From Candidatus Kappaea frigidicola (GTDB lineage: Bacteria; Omnitrophota; Gorgyraeia; JAGLLT01), in assembly GCA_030765555.1 (NCBI GenBank), contig JAVCCI010000016.1, positions 1 to 9,823 of the forward strand: a stretch of DNA of 9,823 bases. The letters are read 5' to 3'. Both the position numbers and the translations under genes were made by a program. Shown piece by piece: positions 1 to 4,963 of this stretch; positions within the stretch are counted from its first letter, which is position 1; each line of letters starts with the position of its first letter. A model generated the notes under the pieces. It searched no databases and had not been told where the DNA came from. It was given only the letters and a program-made list of their open reading frames with translations.

Positions 1-1
1 A

Positions 2-142
2 GCAGGTCATATGCGCCAGGTTATAAATAATAATGATTTAAATGCCAGAGAAAAAACAATCTTATGTGAAATAGCAGCTTCAATAGCTGAGAGAAAAGAT
101 AAGCTTAATATGTATAATTGGTACAAACTAATGAGGTTTTAA
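2..142 (+). CDS. C-terminal end of an unrecognised protein (5' truncated by window)
   Basis: An open frame enters from the left edge and stops with TAA at 140-142, giving 46 residues that end NWYKLMRF. The visible part is hydrophilic and probably helical, with an EKTILCEIAASIAERKDK stretch. There is no membrane segment and no motif I can assign to a family. A GAGGT at 133-137, inside the last codons, could serve as ribosome-binding site for the tiny ORF that follows. It is called a gene only because the frame is open to the window edge and its composition resembles the genes downstream. Function is unknown. Confidence 0.45.
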   Translation, partial: AGHMRQVINNNDLNAREKTILCEIAASIAERKDKLNMYNWYKLMRF

Positions 143-143
143 A

Positions 144-218
144 ATGATAAAGCTAGTTAAGGTGTTGGTTGGTTTAAAGGGACCTTTATATCAACATCCA
201 AAAACTGAAAGGCTTTAA
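144..218 (+). CDS. Possible 24-residue peptide
   Basis: ATG at 144 is preceded at six bases by GAGGT (133-137) and opens a frame of 24 codons ending at TAA 216-218. The peptide starts MIKLVKVLVGLKGPLY, hydrophobic and basic, with a polar tail. It lies one base after the upstream stop codon and 22 bases before the hydrolase start, so it would sit inside an operon. Such a short frame can arise by chance. Tight spacing and a plausible Shine-Dalgarno are the only support, and I recognise no homolog. It could instead be untranslated leader of the hydrolase gene. Confidence 0.25.
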   Translation: MIKLVKVLVGLKGPLYQHPKTERL

Positions 219-240
219 GCGATTAAGGAGAAAGATAATT

Positions 241-975
241 ATGCGTTTTTCAGGGCAGTTATTAACATTTGATAATGTTAAAATTTCGTACTATCATTAT
301 AAAAGTGGCTATGAAAAGGTTGTAATTATTGCTCATGGTTTTAATAATAGTAAAAATAATGAAGTTTTTAAAGATATTTCAAAAAGGCTTGCTGATAAAT
401 TTGATGTATTCATATTTGATTTTAGAGGCCATGGACAAAGTGATGGTGTATTTTCTTGGTCAAGCAAAGAAGATAAGGACTTAAGAGCGGTATATAATTA
501 TTTAGCACCCAAATATAATAAGATAGGTTTGATTGGTTTTTCATTTGGCGCAGCTATTTCAATTAATAGCCTTATATATAAAAATCCTGTTAAATCTTTT
601 GTAGCTGTTAGTGGCCCTAGCGATGTTAATAAAATTGATTTGGATTTTTGGGAAATGGACTGGCAGGAAGATGTTGTTTATGCCTTCTCAAAGGAAGGGA
701 GAACAGGTAAGGGTATTCGTCCGGGCCCTTTCTGGCTTAAGAAGAAAAAACCCTTGGAGTCAATTCGCAAGATAAATATCCCCGTTTTATTTGTTCATGG
801 CAGTCGTGATTGGGTAATTCGCCCCTGGCATTCAAAAGTTCTATATGATAACTGTTCTTCAAAGATGAAACAAATTGAAATTATGAAAGATGGGCTTCAT
901 GCTGAGTATTTAATGCGGAATTTAGCTGATGAGTTCATTGGTTTATTAACGAAATGGTTTGATGAAACCTTATAA
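241..975 (+). CDS. Alpha/beta-fold hydrolase (serine hydrolase, S33/Hydrolase_4-like)
   Basis: The protein has 244 residues and the features of a cytoplasmic alpha/beta hydrolase. The oxyanion-hole HGF is at 32-34, the strand and turn FDFRGHGQSDG at 59-69, and the nucleophile elbow GFSFG at 99-103 makes Ser101 the nucleophile. HGSRDWVI at 186-193 gives Asp190, and His220 in DGLHAEY completes the triad. A short cap lies around 130-175 and includes a KKKK run. There is no signal peptide. The start is supported by AAGGAG at 225-230, ten bases upstream. The length fits the family. The substrate cannot be read from sequence; esterase, lipase, acyl-peptidase or thioesterase activity are all possible. 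It is followed directly by a truncated carbohydrate-binding fragment, which says little about substrate. Confidence 0.88.
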   Translation: MRFSGQLLTFDNVKISYYHYKSGYEKVVIIAHGFNNSKNNEVFKDISKRLADKFDVFIFDFRGHGQSDGVFSWSSKEDKDLRAVYNYLAPKYNKIGLIGFSFGAAISINSLIYKNPVKSFVAVSGPSDVNKIDLDFWEMDWQEDVVYAFSKEGRTGKGIRPGPFWLKKKKPLESIRKINIPVLFVHGSRDWVIRPWHSKVLYDNCSSKMKQIEIMKDGLHAEYLMRNLADEFIGLLTKWFDETL

Positions 976-977
976 TA

Positions 978-1238
978 GAGGAATGTATAAAATTTAAAGT
1001 TTGTTCACAGGCTGTTGGGGATTATGATTATCATGGTAATAAAATTACAGTTTCAGATGAATGGAAGCTATATGAAATTAAGTTTGATGAATTAAAGCAA
1101 GAAGGGTGGGGCAAATCAGTTAGTTTTGATTTATCCAGTATAAATAAGATACAATTTGAAACAGCTCTTAGGAAAGTTGATGAAGCTGGGTATATTGAAA
1201 TTGATGACATTTCCTTTATAAAGAAACAAGCGAAATGA
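978..1238 (+). pseudogene. Remnant of a CBM11/CIA30-like carbohydrate-binding domain (5' truncated)
   Basis: From 966 to the TGA at 1236-1238 one frame is free of stops and encodes about 80 residues resembling the C-terminal half of a CBM11/CIA30-type beta-sandwich. The signs are DEWKLYEIKFDELKQEGWG, then FDLSSINKIQFE, then the closing strand IEIDDISFI. The frame has no ATG, GTG or TTG codon anywhere, and the N-terminal strands of such a domain are missing. ATG 983 is in another frame and stops after four codons (MYKI). A one-base change in the AAAATTTAAA tract at 988-997 would join that ATG to the domain frame, but AGAGGA (977-982) is too close to it. The last codons overlap the next gene as ATGA, a typical operon junction, which suggests that this was a real gene. 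I judge it a deletion remnant; translation from a rare AUA at 987 is less likely. Confidence 0.6.
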
Positions 1239-1810
1239 AATTAATTAATTTCTTGATTATTATTGTATGCCTTGTGATTATGGTTTCTTTTTTTCTACCC
1301 TGGATAGCTGGAAGTGGGTCTTTAGCTAAACCTTTTGATGATGGTACTTCTATGATTCAGAAGGCAGAGCCAACAGGACTCTTTAGAGCTATAGTTAAAA
1401 CAGCTAAAGGAACAGTGGATGCAGCAACAGCTATCATTTCACCTATTGATTTAGATAGAGAGCTTAAGGGCTATGAGATCCCTATAGCTAATGAGACGAA
1501 AGTCTTAAGGCCTAAAATATACTTAATATATATTTTACCCTTTATGGCCCTAGTGGCTTTTTTTGGAGCTATAGGCAGAAGACAGGCCTTGGCGGGCAGA
1601 TTTCTCAGATTTATTTTAATCACTGCTATAGCATCATTTCTATTTTTTAAAGTAGAATCTCTTAATAGAGAAGGCCTATTTTTAAAAATTGAAGCACTGC
1701 ATGGTTTTTTTCTTACCCTATATGGCTATATAGCTTTAAGTATTTTAACCTTCCTTAGGATTTTTTGCAGACAACCAATCAAATCGCGCAGCAAGAAAAA
1801 AAGAGTTTGA
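1235..1810 (+). CDS. Four-helix membrane protein of unknown function
   Basis: The protein has 191 residues. Hydrophobic segments lie at about 3-23, 96-114, 124-140 and 157-177, and the C-terminus is very basic (SRSKKKRV). The first helix ends in a SFFLPWI motif. It is followed by a soluble loop of about 70 residues (24-95), probably extracytoplasmic if the basic tail is inside. The start codon overlaps the stop of the preceding fragment (ATGA), and no good Shine-Dalgarno is seen, so translation may depend on coupling. I do not recognise the family. No terminator follows; the next transcription unit has its own promoter 43 bases downstream. Confidence 0.7.
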   Translation: MKLINFLIIIVCLVIMVSFFLPWIAGSGSLAKPFDDGTSMIQKAEPTGLFRAIVKTAKGTVDAATAIISPIDLDRELKGYEIPIANETKVLRPKIYLIYILPFMALVAFFGAIGRRQALAGRFLRFILITAIASFLFFKVESLNREGLFLKIEALHGFFLTLYGYIALSILTFLRIFCRQPIKSRSKKKRV

Positions 1811-1852
1811 AAAAGCTGCAATAAAACACCCAATAAAAGCAATATTTTTTCC

Positions 1853-1881
1853 TTGACATAATTTATTTAGGATGATATAAT
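1853..1881 (+). promoter_or_regulatory. Consensus sigma70-type promoter of the PEP-CTERM gene
   Basis: A perfect TTGACA at 1853-1858 and a perfect TATAAT at 1876-1881 are separated by exactly 17 bases. The predicted transcription start is near 1887-1890, leaving a leader of about 90 bases before the coding region. This is the best promoter in the window and suggests high constitutive expression or control after initiation. No sigma54 (-24/-12) element is seen, although that class controls PEP-CTERM genes in some other bacteria. Confidence 0.88.
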
Positions 1882-1962
1882 CGAAACGTGATGATATAAA
1901 GGGGAGTATAGCGACGCAGACAAGCTCCTCAATTTTTAAGGATTAACATCGAAACGTGATGA
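1880..1962 (+). repeat. 15-bp direct repeat pair in the PEP-CTERM leader
   Basis: ATCGAAACGTGATGA occurs at 1880-1894 and again at 1948-1962, an offset of 68. At the same offset the next bases remain similar without gaps. AAAGGGGAGTATA (1898-1910) lies opposite the real ribosome-binding region AAAGGAGGTTATG (1966-1978). The leader therefore looks like an old tandem duplication of the ribosome-binding region, whose first copy has lost its start codon. The first copy begins in the -10 element, so in the transcript only its 3' part is present. Confidence 0.8.
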
Positions 1963-1973
1963 ATGAAAGGAGG
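1901..1973 (+). promoter_or_regulatory. Candidate translational switch in the PEP-CTERM leader
   Basis: CTCCTC at 1925-1930 can pair with GGGGAG at 1901-1906 (six pairs, one of them G-U), enclosing an 18-base loop. Its first five bases can instead pair with the Shine-Dalgarno core AGGAG at 1968-1972. The two pairings exclude each other, so the upstream hairpin would leave the ribosome-binding site free and its opening would mask it. The AAAGGAGG at 1966-1973 also decides the start codon: it lies eight bases before ATG 1982 but only two before ATG 1976. The pairing is seen in the sequence; regulation is inference. Confidence 0.4.
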
Positions 1974-1981
1974 TTATGTAC

Positions 1982-2575
1982 ATGAAAAAAACACCATTAC
2001 TTGTTGCTTTGATTGTAGCTTTGTCTATTACATGTACTACCATGGCTTCAGCAAATGTCTTGAATAATCCTGGTTTTGAAGCTGGTGATTTATCTGATTG
2101 GAACTCTTGGGGAAATTTCCAAGTTTCATCTGATGTTTACCGGACAGGTTCTTTCTCTACTCAATCATGGGCATGGGGAGGCACAAACGGAATATGGCAA
2201 GATATAGCTTCTGCAGGCGGAGAACAAGTAGACCTGAGTGCTTATATTGCAACTGATGTATTAGAAAACACTGAAGCTTATGTTGCTATGGAATTTTACA
2301 ATAGTAGTGATACAAAACTACAAGAAGCAAGAACTTTAGCAGCAGGAAGTGGAATTGACTGGGCATACTATACTGTTAGTGAAGTTGCTCCAGTTGATAC
2401 AGCTTATACGAGGATTGTGCTCCGAGTTGATGAATCTGGTGCTAATCCATCAGGAGCTGTTTTTTTTGATGATGTATCAGCAGATTCAAATGCAGTACCT
2501 GAACCAGCAAGCTTACTTCTTCTTGGAAGTGGTTTGTTTGGATTGGCAGGTATTAGTAGAAAAAAGAAACAATAA
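1982..2575 (+). CDS. PEP-CTERM sorted extracellular protein with jelly-roll (CBM-like) domain
   Basis: The mature domain is a secreted beta-sandwich. From ATG 1982 there are 197 residues. A Sec signal peptide (MKKTPLLVALIVALSITC...) ends in ASA at 22-24, with likely cleavage before Asn25. The mature part opens with NNPGFEAGDLSDWNSWG, a pattern of CBM4/9-like carbohydrate-binding domains, and closes with VFFDDVS. The C-terminus is a textbook PEP-CTERM tag: VPEP at 172-175, a hydrophobic helix at 176-190 and the basic end ISRKKKQ. This tag is recognised by an exosortase, which removes it during export to the cell surface or an exopolysaccharide matrix; no exosortase is in the window. The gene is monocistronic, between a consensus promoter and a strong terminator. 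The ligand is unknown. An alternative ATG at 1976 is too close to the Shine-Dalgarno. Confidence 0.9.
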   Translation: MKKTPLLVALIVALSITCTTMASANVLNNPGFEAGDLSDWNSWGNFQVSSDVYRTGSFSTQSWAWGGTNGIWQDIASAGGEQVDLSAYIATDVLENTEAYVAMEFYNSSDTKLQEARTLAAGSGIDWAYYTVSEVAPVDTAYTRIVLRVDESGANPSGAVFFDDVSADSNAVPEPASLLLLGSGLFGLAGISRKKKQ

Positions 2576-2604
2576 AATATATAATTGCCCTATTGTCAAG
2601 GATT

Positions 2605-2637
2605 AAAAACTGTGCGGATTGAAACCGCACAGTTTTT
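2605..2637 (+). terminator. Strong intrinsic terminator, probably bidirectional
   Basis: A 13-bp perfect inverted repeat pairs AAAAACTGTGCGG (2605-2617) with CCGCACAGTTTTT (2625-2637) around a seven-base loop. The T-run continues to 2639. The A-run on the left arm means the same stem would also work on the opposite strand. It closes the PEP-CTERM transcription unit, starting 30 bases after its stop codon. Confidence 0.95.
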
Positions 2638-2657
2638 TTGTCCATAGCGCATTTTGC

Positions 2658-2686
2658 TTTACAGCTCTATACGTTAGTATTATAAT
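2658..2686 (+). promoter_or_regulatory. Sigma70-type promoter of the 73-residue gene
   Basis: TTTACA at 2658-2663 and a perfect TATAAT at 2681-2686 are separated by 17 bases. The -10 ends 27 bases before the start codon at 2714, so the leader is about 20 bases and contains the GGGAGGT Shine-Dalgarno at 2700-2706. The promoter lies just after the terminator, so this gene starts an independent transcript. Confidence 0.78.
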
Positions 2687-2713
2687 ACTTATATATTTAG
2701 GGAGGTAATAGGC

Positions 2714-2935
2714 ATGGTAAAAGAGAGAGTTAAATTAGTAATATATTTTTGTTTAGGATTAGTGATAGGACTAATTTTTAATTTTAACATTGCTGCATCA
2801 GAAAATATTCAAGAAACAAAAAATATTGTGGCAACTGAAGAGCTTGCTAATATCAATGTTAAGCTTGATGCAGTTTTAGCTAATCAAGAACTGATGGCTA
2901 AAGAACTAAGGCGTATTTTTGGAAGGATTCACTGA
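2714..2935 (+). CDS. Small exported or membrane-anchored helical protein, function unknown
   Basis: The protein has 73 residues. Two basic residues (Lys3, Arg5) precede a hydrophobic segment at about 7-24, followed by NIAAS at 25-29, so it is either a cleaved Sec substrate or a single-pass protein with its tail outside. The rest is polar and helical, with a heptad-like stretch NVKLDAVLANQELMAKELRRIFGRIH. Similar short helices often mediate oligomerisation. A GGGAGGT at 2700-2706 lies seven bases upstream, and the gene has its own promoter. It sits between the PEP-CTERM unit and ndk with no obvious link to either. I do not recognise the family. The expression signals make it very likely to be real. 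Confidence 0.78.
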   Translation: MVKERVKLVIYFCLGLVIGLIFNFNIAASENIQETKNIVATEELANINVKLDAVLANQELMAKELRRIFGRIH

Positions 2936-2941
2936 AAAAAA

Positions 2942-2970
2942 TTGACTTTTTAGATTCATTATTATATTGT
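2942..2970 (+). promoter_or_regulatory. Probable promoter of ndk, possibly also serving the atp operon
   Basis: TTGACT (2942-2947) and TATTGT (2965-2970) are 17 bases apart. The -35 matches the consensus at five of six positions, the -10 only moderately. It lies seven bases after the preceding stop codon and ends 28 bases before the ndk start. No better candidate is seen between here and atpZ, so this promoter may drive ndk and the atp genes together. Confidence 0.55.
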
Positions 2971-2998
2971 AACTTTAAATACAAAAGTAAGGAAAATG

Positions 2999-3502
2999 AT
3001 GGTTAATCAAACACTTATATTAATTAAACCTGACGGTTTGAAAAAATCACTGACAGGAAACATCCTCACGCGACTCTCTGAAACTAAATTGGAAATTGTT
3101 GCTTCTCGAATTGTAAGAGTTTCAAGAGAATTAGCTGAGACGCACTATTCACACATGAAAGACGCGCCTTTTTTTGATGAGCTAATACATTACATAATGG
3201 GCGAATTGCATGATAGGCACAAAGTAATGGCTATGGTTTACTGGGGAGATGATGCTATCCAGAAAGTTAGAGATTTGTGTGGTGCAACAAATCCAGAAGA
3301 AGCTGATCCAGTATCTATTAGAGGAGCGTATGGAAGAATAACAACAGCTGGAATTTATGAAAATGTTATTCATACAAGTGCTAATTCAGAAGATGCTCAA
3401 AGAGAAATAAAACTCTGGTTTGAGCCTGACGAAGTTATTGTGGATATTTATCCTACGAAAGAAGTTGTAGAAAATAACATTAAAAAAAGAGTCTGGGTTT
3501 AA
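2999..3502 (+). CDS. ndk: Nucleoside-diphosphate kinase
   Basis: Ndk transfers the gamma phosphate from ATP to nucleoside diphosphates through a phosphohistidine, balancing NTP and dNTP pools in the cytoplasm. In the 167-residue form starting at 2999, the N-terminal strand LILIKPDG is at 6-13, the helix FFDELIHYIMG at 58-68, the nucleotide-binding segment GATNPEEADPVSIRG at 95-109, and the active-site motif ENVIHTSAN puts the catalytic His at 125. Tyr50, Arg91, Thr97, Arg108 and Asn122 match the other conserved pocket residues. Most bacterial enzymes have about 140 residues; this one has GELHDRHKV in place of the usual short SGPV turn and a C-terminal extension of about 25 residues. Two adjacent ATG codons exist (2996, 2999). 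AAGGA at 2989-2993 is better spaced for the second. Confidence 0.95.
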   Translation: MVNQTLILIKPDGLKKSLTGNILTRLSETKLEIVASRIVRVSRELAETHYSHMKDAPFFDELIHYIMGELHDRHKVMAMVYWGDDAIQKVRDLCGATNPEEADPVSIRGAYGRITTAGIYENVIHTSANSEDAQREIKLWFEPDEVIVDIYPTKEVVENNIKKRVWV

Positions 3503-3544
3503 TTCCGCCAATCCCTGGATTGCTTAACCTCTAAAGACTAAAGA

Positions 3545-3760
3545 GTGAAAAACAATAAAAATTTTTTTGATTATATAAGCCTTATTACAGAGTTAGGTTT
3601 ATCGGTAGTTATATCCATATTAATTGGATTATTTGCCGGCCTTTGGCTCGATAGAAGATTTGGCTTTAATGGTATTTTTACAATAATTTTACTCATTTGT
3701 GGGGTAATAGCTGGGTTTATTTCAGCCTATAAATTAATCAAGGAAGTTGATAATAAATAA
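3545..3760 (+). CDS. atpZ: AtpZ-type accessory protein of F1Fo ATP synthase (ATPase_gene1 family)
   Basis: The product has 71 residues and two membrane helices at about 14-34 and 43-63, joined by the short loop GLWLDRRFG. This hairpin with a conserved GxWLD-type turn is characteristic of AtpZ (PF09527). AtpZ proteins accompany atpI at the head of many bacterial atp operons and have been linked to Mg2+/Ca2+ transport or enzyme assembly. The start is GTG at 3545; no ATG is available in frame, and the only upstream help is a weak AAGA. Its stop codon shares one base with the atpI start (TAATG), so the two are translationally coupled. Symbol assigned by family and position. Confidence 0.85.
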   Translation: MKNNKNFFDYISLITELGLSVVISILIGLFAGLWLDRRFGFNGIFTIILLICGVIAGFISAYKLIKEVDNK

Positions 3761-4134
3761 TGAATTGTATTAAAGAAATGGAAGCAAAAATTCTCAAAAT
3801 GACTGCTGTCATAGCTTGTGTATTGGCTATAGTTAGTCTGTTTATAAATAGTTATCTAGCTGTAGGTGTAGTAGCTGGTTTTTTTATGGGAGTTTTTTAT
3901 TTTAAGATGTTAGTTTTTTCCGTTAGTCGCATAACTGCTAGTGGCAATATATCTAAAGTGAAAATAAAAAGTCTTTTTGGGTGTTTAATAAGGTTTCTAA
4001 TTTTAGGTATTTTTTTCTGGTTGGCAACATTCAAAGGAGTTATGTTTTTTATCGGTACAGCTATTGGATTTTTTAGTTTAAAAATTTCTATTATCTATTT
4101 AGGAATTAAAAGAGGAATGTTATGCAGGACCTAG
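3760..4134 (+). CDS. atpI: ATP synthase subunit I (AtpI)
   Basis: The protein has 124 residues and four predicted membrane helices at about 12-29, 31-50, 72-90 and 91-114, with a basic loop at 57-71 (SRITASGNISKVKIK). This is the layout of AtpI (ATP synthase I chain, PF03899), a chaperone-like protein that helps assemble the c ring. Sequence conservation in this family is poor, so the assignment rests mostly on topology and place between atpZ and atpB. It overlaps atpZ by one base and atpB by 13 bases, which implies tight translational coupling. Confidence 0.82.
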   Translation: MNCIKEMEAKILKMTAVIACVLAIVSLFINSYLAVGVVAGFFMGVFYFKMLVFSVSRITASGNISKVKIKSLFGCLIRFLILGIFFWLATFKGVMFFIGTAIGFFSLKISIIYLGIKRGMLCRT

Positions 4135-4829
4135 TTGCTTTAAGTGTGTATAGTTTTAATATTCCTTATTTAAATATTGCCGTTAGTATAAATCCAGTGA
4201 CGATTATAACTACCTGGATTATTATGGTAGTAATTTTTATTTTAGCCAAGGTGTCGGTATCTAGATTATCTATGATACCTTCTAGGGCTCAAGTGGCTGC
4301 TGAGGGTCTGTATGCTTGGTTTGATGAAACTCTAGAAGAATCTATGGGCAAAGCCGGCAGAGAGTTTGTTCCTTTTATTGCCACACTCTTTGTTTTTGTA
4401 TTGTTGTGCAACTGGTCATCATTAATACCTAACGTAAAGTCACCTACAAGTGATATGAATACATGTTTTGCCTTGGGCATTTTAGTCCTTTTTGTTTCTC
4501 ATGGATATGCTATTAGAAAAAAAGGGTTAAAAAAATATCTTAAGGCTTATTTTGAACCGACACCAATTTTATTTTTTTCTAATGTTATTTCAGAAATAAG
4601 CAAGGTGCTTTCTCATAGTTTACGTCTTTTTGGTAACCTATTTGCCGGAGGATTACTTATTGCGTTAGTGCCCATTTTGTTAGTGCAGCTTTTTAAATGG
4701 TGGGGTGTTCCTCTTGGTATTATAGCTATGCCACTTTTAAATGCTTTTTTTGGTCTTTTTTTAGGCGGTGTTCAAGCATTGGTTTTTACTTTGCTGGCCG
4801 CAGCATATATTAATGTTATTAGTGAATAA
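4122..4829 (+). CDS. atpB: F1Fo ATP synthase subunit a
   Basis: Subunit a is the stator channel through which ions reach and leave the c ring. The protein has 235 residues, within the family range. It has an N-terminal helix at about 26-42, further helices at 83-103 and 113-130, and two long C-terminal helices. The signature SHSLRLFGNLFAGG at 164-177 contains the essential Arg168 (E. coli Arg210) and Asn172 (E. coli Asn214). The last helix carries GGVQALVFTLLAAAYI with Gln218. The position of E. coli Glu219 is Gly177, as in many bacteria. AGAGGA at 4111-4116, five bases before ATG 4122, supports the start inside the end of atpI. An unusually long spacer separates it from atpE. Confidence 0.97.
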   Translation: MQDLVALSVYSFNIPYLNIAVSINPVTIITTWIIMVVIFILAKVSVSRLSMIPSRAQVAAEGLYAWFDETLEESMGKAGREFVPFIATLFVFVLLCNWSSLIPNVKSPTSDMNTCFALGILVLFVSHGYAIRKKGLKKYLKAYFEPTPILFFSNVISEISKVLSHSLRLFGNLFAGGLLIALVPILLVQLFKWWGVPLGIIAMPLLNAFFGLFLGGVQALVFTLLAAAYINVISE

Positions 4830-4838
4830 AACAAAATG

Positions 4839-4943
4839 TCCCTCGCTTAAACATGCCAAGGTTCTCGTTGGTAATTTTAGCTTAAGCTTCGGGATTAATT
4901 CGGGCTTATCAGTTATATTCATTTTATTCTATAACTGATGCCC
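4839..4943 (+). promoter_or_regulatory. Structured RNA spacer between atpB and atpE
   Basis: The 134 bases between atpB and atpE contain no convincing ORF but much pairing potential. The 3' hairpin pairs GGGC plus ATCAGTTATA (4902-4905, 4908-4917) with TATAACTGAT plus GCCC (4930-4943): 14 pairs with a two-base bulge around a T-rich loop. It ends seven bases before the atpE Shine-Dalgarno. The 5' structure pairs TCCC and GCTTAA (4839-4842, 4845-4850) with TTAAGC and GGGA (4882-4887, 4891-4894), with a small GCCAA/TTGGT stem nested inside. TAAGC (4883-4887) could alternatively pair with GCTTA at 4904-4908, so two folds are possible. No T-run follows, so it is not a terminator. A role in mRNA stability or boosted atpE translation is inferred. 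Confidence 0.6.
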
Positions 4944-4963
4944 TCATTAAAAGGAGGTTTAAA

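Noticed and set aside
988..1002. Programmed +1 frameshift at ATT TAA (992-997) joining ATG 983 to the carbohydrate-binding frame.
   Set aside because: The Shine-Dalgarno-like AGAGGA directly abuts ATG 983, the slip site pairs poorly after shifting, and the domain would still lack its N-terminal half. A remnant is simpler.
1898..1930. AAAGGGGAGTA and GACGCA segments recall parts of the yybP-ykoY (manganese) and GEMM-I (cyclic di-GMP) riboswitches.
   Set aside because: Only about ten bases match in each case. The leader is too short for a yybP-ykoY junction, and it lacks the GGCAAAC and paired-helix arrangement of GEMM-I. A covariance-model search would settle it.
1976..1984. ATG 1976 as start of the PEP-CTERM protein (two extra residues).
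   Set aside because: The Shine-Dalgarno ends at 1973, leaving only two bases, while ATG 1982 has an ideal eight-base spacing and gives a standard MKKT signal-peptide start.
2349..2606. An open frame of 85 codons overlapping the end of the PEP-CTERM gene.
   Set aside because: It is in another frame inside a gene with clear signal peptide and sorting tag, has no ribosome-binding site, and its composition follows the real gene's codons.
3509..3522. Small inverted repeat CAATCC/GGATTG between ndk and atpZ, considered as a terminator.
   Set aside because: Six base pairs with a two-base loop and no T-run after it. Not enough for termination, and the neighbours are probably co-transcribed.
4902..4943. 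The hairpin before atpE as an intrinsic terminator.
   Set aside because: No T-run follows the stem, and termination in mid-operon before an essential subunit is implausible.
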